DNA of 32,770 nucleotides from Microbotryum silenes-acaulis (GCA_003665825.1 QPFY01000047.1:1-32770); one strand, 5' to 3'; numbered from the stretch's first letter, positions 20,073 to 31,889 are shown. The notes: a model not told the origin generated them from the sequence alone. A program made the numbers and translations.

Positions 20073-22018
20073 CCTGACCTACTCATCATGAGCGCCGACC
20101 CCACGATCGCCCCATTCTCGAATCCTATGGCAATTCACCTATCGATACGATTCACCTCACCCCATGTTGTTCTGTATCGCCGCACCCGAGCTCGACACTA
20201 TCCCGTGATCTTCACTTCCACACCGGCGGGTCAGCTCGATCAATCAGGACCCCAGTCTGGTATGCTCTCCTCTCCAACCCGGGTCTCCATCGTCTCGAGT
20301 CCCTTCAATACTGACGCCGTTTCAAACACTCATCTGTGTTTCACAGCATTGCCCCGACATTTTTGGCGCGCTAAATCCGACTCGCACGTCGCCATCCTCA
20401 GCTTCGCACCGACTTGGTCACACATCGCCCCCACCCCATGCCACGAGCTTGTGATTCAATACTACGATCGCCAATACGACTTCGCTCGACCCGAGTTCTG
20501 TCATTTTCTTGGGATCAGCTTGACTCTTCGGCGCTCTTTTTGGCTGGCTCGGCACTCGAGCCATTTCATCGAGCAGCTTCGTCTCGGCTCGAACCGTTCG
20601 GCACTCCGATGATCAGCTGGACCCGTCCATCTCTCAGGCAACTTGCTTCGGTTATACCGAAGCGACGATCAAGCACTACTCGATGGACGATCAAGCGCCA
20701 ACTGACATGTGTCCGCTTCAATGTGCCCACCCTGCCCGAATCGCCACTCGACCTCGCTCGATCAACTCGAGCTTTAACTCGACGATACTTCGAACATCGA
20801 CAGCCCTTCCTTTCTGACAGCCGTCATGACCGGATCACGTGCTCGACCACCGACGACGGGCTCAGACCGCCCACAGGGCACAGTGAACCATCCGATCGGA
20901 GCCCTCGCTTGCGACTTGCACTCTTTGCTGATGCGATCAAGATCTGTCGCGTCACTGCACAGTGTAGACCGTTGGTCACGAACGACCCGGACTAGGAGCG
21001 CTCCTTCGAACGGAACTTCGTAGCGATGCTTACAAGCTCGCACGCCCAGCATTCGAGCCCGCAGATCACCATCCCTCGGTACCTCTCGCCACCAGTTTGA
21101 AGCACGAGTGCGTCAATGTCGAGATGGGAGACCCGCATTGCCTCAAGCACTATCACCCTGTCTCGACCCCGCCGCGACTCACTCAATCGCCGGCCCGCGT
21201 GGTCCGGCTCGTCGAGTCATTTGTCCAAACCACACAGCGCTACGTTTCACCTCATGGCACCTCAACATCCCACATGCCCGCTCGTCTTCCTTGCCGGTTA
21301 ATTCGACCGGACTTGCACGCTGACTTTCGACCTCGTCGATCGCTCCGCCCGATCGACTTCACGGCAAAGCTCCCGAGATGTGCCACGGAACACCTCCTCA
21401 TTGCTTCACATCTTACTCGAACTCCTTATTACGTTGTGCACGTCGAAGGATAAAGTCCCGACTCGGGCTTCTCCGGACCACTCGGCGCTCGATTTCGGCA
21501 TCGGACCGTGACGATCCTTCGCACTCTCAATCGATTTCAAAGATTGGCTCGACCAGCTTGATACGGGCGATCACCATCCCATCTCTGCAAGTTGCACGTT
21601 CGTACACGCTTCAGCAACCCTGGTCATGCGGTCATGGACTGCGATCGGCGTCGCATGGTGCTCCATCTCTCGCTTCGCAGCTTACACTCACCTCGCTGGG
21701 TGCAAACGAACTCGTTTGGCAGTCACAAAGCGAGCAAACGTCCGAAAGGTTAGTGCATGCCTTCAACCTGAAGGTCTTCCCTTCTTCCACACCTCGTGTT
21801 GCAAGTCTGTGCCCTCTTGCTTATGTCTGACTTTTATTTCGCTCCACCAGGTCTCAGATTCCGGCCTGCGCTTAACTCGACTCTTTAAACTCCAACTCGC
21901 TCGAATCCGTTTTTGGCTCTCACGAATGAATGATTGTCGACTCTTTCCAATTGAGGATCGATACTTTTCCGGCGAAGCTTGCTTTGCTCGACCTCGACCT
22001 CCTCTCGATCGGCCCTGA
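20073..22018 (+). pseudogene. Relic cassette, copy 6 (type B head, A-type end)
   Basis: Frames follow U2 closely: SHVAILSFAPTWSHIAPTPC in 20088-20612, and LRLALFADAIKICRVTAQC ending at the same TAG (20993-20995). Next come a stop inside the VDRTCTL stretch and the conserved TGA (21509-21511). The final frame (21626-22018, 130 codons) crosses the 102-nt element (21749-21850) without a stop. It continues TRLFKLQLARIRFWLSRMND, RLFPIED and ends PPLDRP. B-specific bases between 20350 and 20700 include an extra 12 nt and 21 nt relative to U2. Confidence 0.4.
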
Positions 22019-23842
22019 CCTCAAAACTCAACTCGGTGCGATTCGACGATGGTGCAAGCTCGTATCTTTGCCGCTGCTGCCTCGGCCACCCAAGACTCGA
22101 CATTCGCCGATCCTCGTACCACTCGACTCGACTCGTCTTTCTTTCACTGCACGAAGACACGACGACGCAACGCCTTGCTGCCATGGTGAAACATCACTTG
22201 CCCGGTACATGCGGCTCGACCCTACTCGACCCGGCACATGGCGTGTCACCTGGAGCCGGCTAAGGCAAGCATGACACCGTTTAGCAACTGCAACATCCTC
22301 ACCCTCCCCAATTGGAACGACTCGATAAGAAGCTCCAAGATACCCACAGTTGCGTCCGGGCTATGTCGATTGCTCACTTGAGCCATCGCGACCGGAACTG
22401 CTCGACCTCGGACGACTCGCTCAGACCGCCCACCGTGAGCTGTTTCGATCTTAGCTCTCACTTGCGACTTGCACCCCATGCTGATGAGACCAAGCTATGC
22501 CGTGTCACCGCGTACTGCAGATCGTTGGTCACGGAAGACCTGGAATGGGAGCGCTTCCTCGAATGAAACTTCGCACCGACTCGCTCACACGCTCGCATAG
22601 CCCACATCCGAGTTCGCGCATTGCCATCCCCCGGTTTCTCTTGCGACAAGCTCCCAGCACACAGACTAGTGTCGGCCTTCTTGCCAGTGGAGATCCGCCG
22701 GGGATCCTTGCTCGCCCAGCAGCTTTCGAGCCGCTGCGAACGAATTGCTCAATCGCCCGCCTTCGTCATCCAGCTTGTCAAGGCATCCTAGATCGTCTAC
22801 GTTTCACCCCATGGCACCTCAACATCCCACATTCCCGCGCTCCTTGCCGTTCAAGTTGACCGGACTTGCACGCTGGGTTCCTACCTCGTCGATCGCACCG
22901 ACCAATCGACTTGCTGGCAAAGCTGTCAAGATTCCCCACGGAACGCCTCCTCATCCGTTCAAATCTTACTCGAACACCGTCCCACGTTGCGCACGTTGAT
23001 CCGTACAGCCTCGACTCGGGCTTCTTCGGGCAACTCGGCGCTCGAATTCGGTGACGATCCTTCGCACTCTCAATCGACCTCGGCGATTCGCTCGGCCAGC
23101 TGGATATGTACAATCACCATCCCACCTCTGCGATATGCACGTTCGTACAGACTCTGGTCATTCGGTCGTGGATAGTGCTCAGCGACGCACGGTGTTCCAT
23201 CCCCTCTCGCTTGGTAGCGACGAACTCGTTTGGCGGTCACTAAGCGCTCAAACGTCCGCAAGGTCAGTGCATGCCTTCAAATTGAAATGCTTTCCTTCCT
23301 CCACACCTCGTGTTGCAAGTGTGTGCACTATCGCTCATGTTTGACGGTTGAATCACTCCACCAGGCTTTAGTTCCCCAACTGCGCTCAACTCGACTCTTT
23401 GGACTCCGAACTGCTCGCAACCGTTTTCAGTCTGTCTCCCGGAAGAATGGTCGTCGACTCTTTCCAATTGAAGTTCCAGACGTTTTTGGCGGGAGTTGCT
23501 CTGCTCGACTTTGAACTCCTCTCGATCGGTCCCGAACTAAAAACTCAACTCGGTGCGACCGATCGTTCGTCGATGAGCATGCAGGCTCTCATTTTTGCCG
23601 CTGCTACCTCCGCCACCCAAGACTCGATATTTGCCGATGTCCTGTGCGAGGTGGCTTCTCCAACCATCCGAACTCTTGTGGGTGACCTAGCGCCCTGCCC
23701 GCTCGCCTCGAGATTGAGAACAAAGGACCACCTTCATTCTTTGCCCAATTGCTCGAGCGACGTTTACTCCTTCCAGTTCTTTCCCTACATTTCTGAGGTA
23801 CGATCGCATGTGTTCCTCGATGCAATACCATTCGGTCTTTGA
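22019..23842 (+). pseudogene. Relic cassette, copy 7 (A type)
   Basis: After the short 3' module (to the TAA at 22261-22263) this copy reads QLERLDKKLQDTHSCVRAMS, IAHLSHRDRNCSTSDDSLRP and CRVTAYCRSLVTEDLEWERF, then stops at 22564-22566. LLAQQLSSRCERIAQSPAFV is intact, but a TAG replaces CAG a few codons later. Here, as in copy 0, about 10 bp found in other copies before the conserved TGA is absent. The core therefore runs directly into the DDPSHSQSTSAIRSASW segment (22987-23175), which I take as the ancestral join. The 102-nt element is 23263-23364. The long 3' module is 23399-23842. Confidence 0.45.
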
Positions 23843-24333
23843 GCTCATGTGCGTGTCTGAGAACCTTTGGATCTTCTTGAGCCATTCTTGCCGGGTTTTC
23901 CTGCGGCCTCCGACATGGTTCTCGCGCAAACGACTTCAATGGAATGTTCTTGAATCAAATCTAACATGAGCGCTGGACTACCAACTGCTGAACGCAATCA
24001 AAACTATATCGGAGTACGTCACAGTGACTCACTGGATTGATCGTATTCGTTGCTCATGTTGCCATGCGTACTCGTCGCTGCTGCCGACCGAGCTGACCTG
24101 CCGCCGTCCGTTTAGAGTGGGCTTCAACCTTGCGATCGCATCCTTAGCCTCTTACTACAGCCTTTTCACGACTCTAGCAAGTAAATAAGTGTGAAAAACA
24201 GCTGCTTGCAGCGGCATGCCGTGATTCGAGACCGGAGGGTTCCTCGGCTTTCGCGTAAAGCCGAACCTCTGCCGCCCGCATCCGTCACCGACGATCCTGA
24301 CTAAAAATAAGCTTTGACACCGCAAAGCACCCC

Positions 24334-24561
24334 ATGGATTCTTCCGTCAACGCTAAGAAATTCAACTATAAAGGTCCTCCTTCGATCGTCGAAGGATCAC
24401 GATCCGATCGACCAGCGAAAAGTAAAGGAGCCGAGTTTGCGCGATCGAGAGTATCTCCGAGTCCTTGCGCGACTTTTCAACTCGATCAGAAGTCGAAATT
24501 GACTTCAACACGGTGGTCATCATGTTGTAATAGGTCTGTCAACCGGAGTCAGACAGCTTGA
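24334..24561 (+). CDS. Small basic hypothetical frame, ATG start intact
   Basis: This is the counterpart of 1487-1714 with a true start in CCCCATGG. It begins MDSSVNAKKFNYKGPPSIVE and ends NRSVNRSQTA. It is 75 codons long, rich in Ser, Arg and Lys, with no visible domain. It is only present whole in U1 and U5. In U3 the cap-derived DNA cuts in after codon 8. Confidence 0.15.
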   Translation: MDSSVNAKKFNYKGPPSIVEGSRSDRPAKSKGAEFARSRVSPSPCATFQLDQKSKLTSTRWSSCCNRSVNRSQTA

Positions 24562-24675
24562 AGCATGCTCCAATTCGAGTTGTATTGCTTGCAGCAGTGA
24601 CCCGATTGAAAGGACCCGCTCGACCGAGATCGGGTGTGCTGCGGCATCACTTTTGCTTTTTGATCTCGGAGAACG

Positions 24676-25111
24676 GTGCCGAGGAAAATACTGCATCAAC
24701 CTCCCAATTTAGCACGGCACGCCGATCGACCCGCCGTTTTTTCGCATATTCGAGTGTTCTCTGAGAGTGGGAAGCATTTGTCTGCAGGAGGGGCCAGTGA
24801 GAACGAGTCGATGCGTCACCCCGTGTCTCTCGGCTGGGCGACGATCGAGTTCTTCCGCCGACAGTGCTAAATGGACGATCTTCTCGGCGCCATCACCATA
24901 TCCCTGAACTCTATTTCATACGCATGACTTTTTACCGGAAAAGAGTCGTCAGATCGACCTCTCAGAGCACTGCAATCATCATTGAAGGCGTCCGAACTAA
25001 AGTTTGTCCGCGAATGAAGTGTCGACCGCGTCATAGTTTCACCGACGATCTCTTGTAGGAAACCTACGCTCACGCTGTTTTCACGCCGCCAGATATCACC
25101 TGAGAAGTCAA
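24676..25111 (+). pseudogene. Relic frame C, copy 5
   Basis: The open stretch 24864-25058 reads IIIEGVRTKVCPRMKCRP and FTDDLL, then stops where U3 continues with a tyrosine codon (TAG for TAC). The preceding part (24676-24870) matches U1 but is shifted by a 1-nt difference near 24790. Confidence 0.3.
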
Positions 25112-26200
25112 CTCACCTCTTGACGCATTTCACAGAATTGCGGTCTGCAAGAGACAAAGACCTGCTTACGGGACACGCCCGGCGTGGCTCTGAGTCTCCG
25201 AGTCGTCTGCCATCGCGCGATGATCTCGCTTGTAATCGGATCAAAGATCTGCTCCTGAATACGATGTCTTCACCTCAAATCTTCCGACACAGCTCGTCTA
25301 AATTCCAAGAACAGTCTTTTAGTATAGGAATATCAATAGTACAGGCCGCTTAGAGTGACCTGCACGAATTGACTTTGTCGCCGCGGACGCCGGCCGATTG
25401 CCAGTCGAACGGCCCGTGTCGACAAGCGCTGATACGCACTAACCTCGAAAGTACTTGCTCTCTCTAGCCCTGAAGGTCTCTCGCATCCTTGTTGGACCTT
25501 TGAATCTTGAAGTGCAACAGGTTGACTGGACTTGAGCAAATCGGAGACCGATCTCACAGCCGAGTGCGCCGAGCCTCGGGATCTTGCGCGGTTAATTAGC
25601 TGATAGGCTCGACTTCACGTTCGCGCGCGCCAACACCCCTTTCCCTCTCCCCACTCACTCCTCACTCGCACCCCTTGACTCGGCACCGCACTGACCGCAC
25701 CACGCCACACCTCGACGTCACATGCTTTCACATCGTTCACATGCGCCATGCAATGTGCAAGATGCACCTCGATCTCCCTCACCTACAGTTCAACGTGTCA
25801 CCTCAAGCCGACGGCGCGACGTCGCACAACACGGTTAACAACGAGTCCAACACTGCCATCTTCAACACGATAACTAAAACCGCCACCTGAGAGGGCGCGG
25901 TCACTCTCAGCAGCGTGCTAGCTCACGTCGATGCATCGCTCGAGCGTACTCGGTCGGACACGTGCTCGGTCACCGCATCGCCCAATCACCCCGATCGCCC
26001 TCTCGTAACCCGACCGATGAGTGTGGTGAGTTCTTCTTCCAGATAGTATTCAGCGGGAACTGCAATCGCTCACCTCAACGCCAACCACTCACACGAATGC
26101 AATCCCTCATCTCTTTCTTGATCGAATCGGAGAGTCTCATCGACGCCGCGAGCCGGGGGTTTGTCGGAACATTTGTTGCACGACCCGACTGATTTCGTCG

Positions 26201-26904
26201 ATGTGCAGTTCGAGACCTTCATCGGCTCGAGCACCTTCACCTGTCTCGACCGCGCCGCGATTCACTCAACCTCCCGGGCCCGTCATCCAGCTCTTCGAGT
26301 CATCCATTCAAGGCCACTACGTCTCAACTCGTCACTCTAAACATCCCCCGAACTCGCTTGGCAGTCACAAAGTGAACGAACGTCCTAAAGGTCAGTGAGT
26401 GCCATTAACCTGACGGCTTTCGCTTCCTCCACACCGCGTGTTCCAAGTCTATGCCCTCCTGCTTATGTTTGACTCTTCTTTCGCTCCACCAGGTCCCAGA
26501 TTCCGGCCTGCGCTTAACTCGACGCTTTGAACTCCGACTCGCTCGAAACCGTTTCTAGCTCTCATGGATCAATGATTGTCGACTCTTTTCAATTGAGAAT
26601 CGAGACTTTTCCGGCGAGACCTGCTTTGCTCGACCTCGACCTCTCGATCGGCCCTGACCGCAAAACTCAACTCGGTGCGATTCGACGATGGTGAAAGCTC
26701 TTATCTTTGCCGCTGCTGCCTCCGCCACCCACGACTCGATATTCGCCTATCTCTCGCACCACTCGACTCGACTCGTCTTTTCTTTCACTGCACGAAGACA
26801 CGACGACGCAACGCTTTGCCGTCATGGTGAGACGTCACTTGCTCGGTACATGCGGCTCGACCTTACTCGACCCGGCACTTGACGTGTCACCCGGAACTGG
26901 CTAA
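26201..26904 (+). pseudogene. Relic cassette, copy 8 (short form, internally deleted)
   Basis: FTQPPGPVIQLFESS is followed by SKHPPNSLGSHK, as in copy 1. The TRLAVT..K frame carries a TGA before the 102-nt element (26391-26492, ends intact). The short module reads MVKALIFAAAASATHDSIFA. A 1-nt expansion of a T-run near 26780 diverts the LHEDTTTQRF frame. Confidence 0.35.
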
Positions 26905-28545
26905 GGCAAGCGGAACCCATTCAGCAACTGCCACACCTTCATGATCACCAATCGGCTTTCAACGCCTCGATAACGAGCTTAAAGGTACCTTTAGTTGCGT
27001 CCGGGCTATGTCAATTGCTCACTTGAGCCCTCGGGACCGGAACTGCTCGACCTCGGACGACTCGCTCAGACCGCCCACAGTGAGCTGTTTCGATCTGGGC
27101 TCTGGCTTTCGATTTGCACTCCTTGCTGATGAGACGAAGATATGCCGTGTCACCGCGTACTGCAGATCGTTGGTCACGGAAGACCTGGAATGGGAGCGCT
27201 CCCTCAAATGGAACTTCGCACCCACTCGCTCACACGCTCGCATAGCCCACATCCGAGTTAGTACATTACCATCCCTCGGTTTCTCTTGCGACAAGGTGCA
27301 GACTAGTTTCGGCCTTCTTGCCACGGAGGTTAGCCGGAGATCCTAGCTCGCCCAGCAGCTTTGGACACGCTGCGTGCGAATTGCTCCATCGCCCGCTCTC
27401 GTCATTCAGCTCGCCAAGGCAACACAGACCGTCTACGTTTCGTCCCATGGCACCTCAACAACCCACCTTCCCGCTCGTCTCCTTGCCGTTCAAGTTGACC
27501 GGACTTGCACGCTGGGTTCCTATCTCGTCGATCGCACCCGCCAATCGACTTGCTGGCAAAGCTCTCAAAGATTTCCCACCAAACACCTCCTCATCCGTTC
27601 ACATCTTATTCGAAGACCCAACTTACTCGACCACCGTCCTATGTTGCGCACCTTGATCCAGACAGCCAGGACTCGGGCATCTTCGGACCACTCGGCGCTC
27701 GAACTCGGCGTCGGACGTTGACGATCCTTCGCACTCTCAATCGACCTCGGCGATTCACTCGACCAGCTGGGTACGTGCGATCACCAACCCAACTCTGCGA
27801 CTTGTCCGTTCGTACAGACCCTGGTCATTCGGTCGTGAACAGCGCTCAGCGACGCACAGTGCTCCATCCCCTCTCGCTTCGCTTCTTCATGCACCCACCT
27901 CGCTTGGTGTCGACAAACTCGTTTGGCATTTACTAAGCGAGCACACGTCCGAAAGGTCGGTGCATGTCTTCGAGCTGAAGTGCTTCCTCCTCCACAACTC
28001 GGGTTGCAAGCGTGTGCGCTATTGCTCTTGTTTGACGGTTGATTTGCTCCACCAGGTCTGAGATTTCCGCCTGCGCTCAACTCGACTTTTTGAACTCGGA
28101 ACCGCTCGCAACCGTTTCCAGTCCGTCTCCCAGAAGAATGGTCGTCGCCTCTCTCCACTTGAGGATCCAGACTTTTTCGGCAGGACTTGCTCTGCTCGAA
28201 GCTAATCTCCTCTCCATCGGCCCCGACCTCAAAACTCAACTCGGTGCGACAGATCGCTTGTCGACGAGTATGCAGGCTCTCATCTTTGCCGCTGCTGTCT
28301 CCGCCACCCAAGACTCGATATTTGCCGATGTCCTTTGCGAGGAGGCTTTTCCAACCATCCAAACTCTTGTGGGTGACCTAGCGCCCGGCCGGCTCGCCTC
28401 GAGATTGAGAACGAAGGACCACCTTGACTCTTTGCCCAACCGCTCGAGCGACGGTTCCTCCTTCCCTGCATTTTTGACGTACAAATGTTTTAGTATGCGC
28501 TCCTTGATGCAATACCATGTGGTTTTTGAGTTCGTATGTGCGTGA
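26905..28545 (+). pseudogene. Relic cassette, copy 9 (full length)
   Basis: The core frame runs from 27008 to 27721 (238 codons) with one nonsense codon, TAG at 27344-27346, where U3 has TTG. Words in order: MSIAHLSPRDRNCSTSDDSL, CRVTAYCRSLVTEDLEWERS, LGFSCDKV, LAQQLWTRC, PALVIQLAKATQTVYVSSHG, VDRTCTLGSYLVDRT, DHSALELGVGR and TGA. The intron-like element is 27956-28055 (100 nt, GTCGGTG..CACCAG). The following frame (28039-28545) is open for 168 codons and reads LLSIGPDLKTQLGATDRLS, MQALIFAAAVSATQDSIFAD and RTKDHLDSLPNRSSD. It is the least damaged core apart from the single stop. Confidence 0.45.
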
Positions 28546-29348
28546 TTGAGAACCTTCCGATCTTCTTGCGGTCTCCGATTTGGTGCTTCCGGGCAGGACC
28601 TGAATGGAATGTTCTTGTATCGAATCTCACATGAGAATAAGACTACTAGCTACTGAACGCCATCAAACTTGGTTATCTGAGTACGTCGCCGTGAACTCTG
28701 CGGAGTCACTGGATCGATTGTTCTCCTCGCTCACACCGACCGAGCTGATGGCATGCCGCTGTGGTCCATTCAGAGTTGGCTTCAACCCAGTGATTGCATC
28801 CCTAGCCTTCTTCTAGAGGCTATTTCCGACTGTAGCAACTGAATCGAGTGTGTAGGGGAGCTGTGTGCGGGCGTATGCCGTGATTCGACACCAAATCGGG
28901 CCTCGGCTTTCACGCAAAGTCGAACCTGTGCGACCCGCATCCCTCACCGACGATCCTGAATGAAAGTCTGCTTTGACGCCGCAAAGCACAACATCGTGTG
29001 ATAGATCTTTCAATCGTAGTGATAAAGATGCCAGAACTCGAGGCATATAGCTTGCAGCAGTGACCTGTTTGAACTAAATCATGTGCTGCGGCATCACTTT
29101 CGCTTTTTGATCTCGGAGAACGGTCGCGATGAAGATACGGCATCAACCTCGCCCTCTAGCACGGCACGCGTATCGACCAGTTTTTTCGGATAATCGAGTG
29201 TTCTGAGAGTGAGAAACATCTCTCTGCAGGATGGGCCTGCGAGAATGAGTCGATTAGTCCTTACTCAAGTGGTCTTTCGGTTCGGCGACCATCGAATCTT
29301 TTCGCCGACAGTGTCGACTATTCCTCCGCACCCCTTTATTTATCTCAA

Positions 29349-29594
29349 GTGAAGAATTCTGTACCGAAAGAAAATTGTCAGATTGACCTATTTTGGTCCC
29401 AACAGAGCATCACAGATATTGTTGAAGGCGGTCGAACTTGTCCGCAAACGAAGTGCCGGCGCACCTTTTTCGCCGACGACTTGACGGAGAAACCCTTGCG
29501 TCAAGGAGTCTTCACGTCGTCAGACATCACTGGAAAGCTCATTCAATCTTTCTATGCATCTGCAAACTTGCTCATCGCGTTTCGGCCAGCGTGA
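29349..29594 (+). pseudogene. Relic frame C, copy 6
   Basis: The frame reads IVEGGRTCPQTKCRRTFFAD then VFTSSDITGKLIQS and ends at 29594. It is the most diverged copy but keeps the cysteines and the FxxDDL/VFTxxDIT pattern, with many silent changes against U3. Confidence 0.35.
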
Positions 29595-30880
29595 TACTGT
29601 GATGCGCTTCCACTGCAGGGCACGCCCGGCGTGACTCTTCAGTCTCGTCTACCGGCCGATTCGTTCAACGACCCATGCGCTGACCTCGGAGGTACTTGCT
29701 CTCTCTGGCTTTAAAGGTTTCTCGCATCCTTGTTCGGTCTTGACAAAGATATACGCCTTTATAGTTTCACTGGACTGGAGCCAATCGGAGGCCGATCTCA
29801 CGGCCGAGTGCGCCGAGCTTCGGAATCTCGCGCGGTGAGCTGATAAGCTCGACTTGACGTTCGCGTGCGCCAACGCCCCTTTCCCTCTCCCCACTCACTC
29901 GCACCACTCGCACCACTGGCCTCGACTCGGCTCGGCACTGACCGCACCACGCCACAACTCGACGTCACATGCTTTCACATCGTTCACATGCGCCATGCAA
30001 TCTGCAAGATGCACCTCGATCTCTCAACTACAGCTCAACGTGTCACTCCAACCCGCCTGATGCGGGCACGGTGCGACGTCGCACGACACGACGAACAGCG
30101 ACTCCAACATCATCATCTTTGGCACGATACGCCAACACCTCCATCTGAGAGGGCAGGGTCACTTTGTGCCGCGTTTCAGCATACGTCGATGCTTCCCTCG
30201 CTCGAGCGTTCTCGGTCGGACACGTGCTCGGTCACCCCGATCGCGCACTCGCTATTCGACCAATGATTGTGGTGAGTACTTCACTCCGATAGTACTCTGC
30301 TCTCACTCCATTCGCTCTTCTCATGTTCCTCTTTGCTGACTCTGGTTCAGATCGCGCATCCGACATTGGTCGACTCGCTGGCATCCGAGCACCGAACCAC
30401 TCTGTGACTTGTACGACCATACTCTGCAACTACAACGCGAGCCCGTCATCAGCACCATCGACAAGACGCTCGACTATCCTGAGGTCATGAATGGATGCAC
30501 ACATCACTCGATCCTCGTTGCTCCACACCGAACACCACTGTCGACTTGTGACGATCCCCTTCGCCACCCCCACATCGTTCCCTCGCGTCGTCAACGTCAA
30601 CCCATCACACGAACGCAATCCCTCACGTCTCTTTCTTGATCGAATCAACGGGTCTCGTCGACGAGTCTCATCGACGCGGCAAACTCGGAGTCTGTCGGAA
30701 ATCTGGTGCTCTACTCGGCAAACATTTGATCGACACCCATCCGGACCATCGACCTTCGGTCCGATTCACCGGTTGACCGACCGAACCGTCAAACCTCTAC
30801 AGCTCGGTCTCCCCCTATCCGTACCCACCCCATCTCCACGACGCGCGAAGTAACCATCGGCTCGACCCTCGCAATGGCCG

Positions 30881-30913
30881 CCTCGACCGCCTCGACCGCC
30901 TCGACCGTCGACC
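30881..30913. repeat. 9-bp microsatellite (CCTCGACCG)
   Basis: Tandem copies of a 9-bp unit expand a single motif present once or twice in U2 and U4 (near 8650 and 20000). This is slippage within unit DNA. Confidence 0.65.
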
Positions 30914-31229
30914 TTCCACCGCACTTGTGCTCGATTGCCTTGGACTCACTGTCATCATCCGACCTACTCACCATGAATGTCAACCCCATGATCGACTAAT
31001 TCTCGAATCTGACAAGTTCATCTATCGACACGCTTGAGCTCACCTCGTCTTTATCTGTGTCGCCGCACCTAACCGGACACTTGCCCGTGATCTTCACATC
31101 CACACCATCAGCTCAATCAGCCAGGTCCCCAGTTCGGTATGCTGTCATCTCCAACCCGGGTCTCTATGCGCTCAAGTCCCGTCAACACTGACCTTACTTG
31201 ATTCAAAACCTCATCTGTGTTCCACAGCA

Positions 31230-31715
31230 TTGCCCGACATTCTTGGCGCGCTGCGTCCGACTCGCACGTTGGCCATCCTCAGCTTCGCACCGACTTGCTC
31301 ACACATAGCCCACACCCCATGCCACACGCTTGTGATTGAATACAATGATTGCCAATACGACTTCTCTCGACCCGAGTTTTGTTATTTCCTTGAGATCAGC
31401 TTGACTCTTCTGCGTTCTTCTTGGTTGCATTGGCACTCGACAAGTTCGTCTCGACTCGACCCGTTCGGCACTCGCACGATCGACAATCAGCTGGACCCAT
31501 CCGTCTTCCAGGCAACCCGACAATACGCGATGAACGGTCAAGAACCGAATGACTCCACTGTGTCCGCTTTGATGTGCCCAACTTGGCCGAATTGCGACTC
31601 CAACTCGTTCGGTCCACTCGAGCTTCGACTCGACGATACCTCGAACCTGGGTGACGCTCCGATGGTGGATGTAATGCATGTGAACGCCAACATGCAACGT
31701 AACATCATTGTGTGA
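31230..31715 (+). pseudogene. Truncated B-module frame (161 codons) crossing into the cap
   Basis: The frame reads LAILSFAPTCSHIAHTPCHT and CQYDFSRPEFCYFLEISLTL, matching U2 and U4. From about 31650 the frame continues into cap sequence with an unrelated tail ending MHVNANMQRNIIV. Substitutions are not biased to third positions, so coding is uncertain. Confidence 0.25.
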
Positions 31716-31806
31716 ACACGAACATACATGATCGCATTACCATGTGAACCCCAACTCCCATCATCGGTGACCGTGATCCGGGTTACAAGGGGATCTGGGT
31801 TGGGGT

Positions 31807-31871
31807 TGGCAGGCCAGGAAACTCATGGACCAGCTTTTAAAAACTCAACTTTTTTGAGAGGGTTCAAGTCC
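31807..31871 (+). promoter_or_regulatory. tRNA-type Pol III promoter elements (possible SINE head)
   Basis: GGTTCAAGTCC at 31861-31871 is an exact match to the B-box consensus GGTTCRANTCC. TGGCAGGCCAGG at 31807-31818 is a weak A box (TRGCNNAGNNGG with two mismatches) at normal spacing. A 5-bp hairpin (CTCAA/TTGAG, 31844-31858) sits where an anticodon arm would be. A run of five Ts (31924-31928) could end transcription. The T-stem pairs only 3 bp, so this is no functional tRNA. A degenerate tRNA-derived retroelement is the best guess. Confidence 0.35.
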
Positions 31872-31889
31872 CAGGTAGTGCATTGTTTA

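Larger units (their letters stand above)
17571..24200. repeat. Subtelomeric unit U4 (type B fused to type A)
   Basis: Up to about 21795 it is a near-copy of U2. At that point, just inside the 102-nt element, it switches to the A-type continuation (short 3' module, second full cassette, long 3' module). It therefore has about 1.5 kb more than U2 and contains two cassettes. Its tail is nearly identical to U0, and its last part is also close to U2. Landmarks: small frame start 17706, box CTCTCTCTAGCC near 18781, decamer tract 18928-18957, pyrimidine tract 18996-19013, and intron-like stretch 19390-19474. Bases 17571-18110 and 18560-19150 hold no frame I trust. Confidence 0.85.
24201..28859. repeat. 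Subtelomeric unit U5 (type A)
   Basis: The first 157 bp match U3, and 24358 to about 24850 match U1, so the head is a patchwork. The A plan follows: box CTCTCTCTAGCC near 25459, pyrimidine tract 25635-25653, and box TCGATGCATCGCTCGAGCG near 25928. The intron-like donor at 26027 has no acceptor, because a deletion removes the following several hundred bases found in the other units. The short cassette shares the 450-bp loss with U1. The tail (28546-28859) is the most diverged of all tails and its anchor is degenerate (GCTGTGTGCGG). Bases 25110-25930 hold no frame I trust. Confidence 0.85.
28860..31650. repeat. Subtelomeric unit U6 (type B, truncated by the cap)
   Basis: This is the most diverged unit. 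About 185 bp is missing near 28990 relative to U4 (the region of the small basic frame). Box CTCTCTCT is near 29700, the pyrimidine tract is 29874-29892, and the intron-like stretch is 30272-30350. Bases 29530-30050 are close to U3. The B-specific module is present (about 30962-31648). Similarity stops near 31650, in the middle of that module, where the cap begins. No full cassette remains. Bases 29600-30960 hold no frame I trust. Confidence 0.8.

Noticed and set aside
1..31650. Many open frames of 60-200 codons on both strands
   Set aside because: The CTCG/TCGA-rich, stop-poor composition keeps several frames open at once. Most are not conserved in frame between units, so only frames with repeated words or codon-position bias were kept.
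31807..31880. Functional tRNA gene
   Set aside because: The T-stem pairs only 3 bp, the A box has two mismatches and no acceptor stem closes. Only tRNA-like promoter elements are supported.
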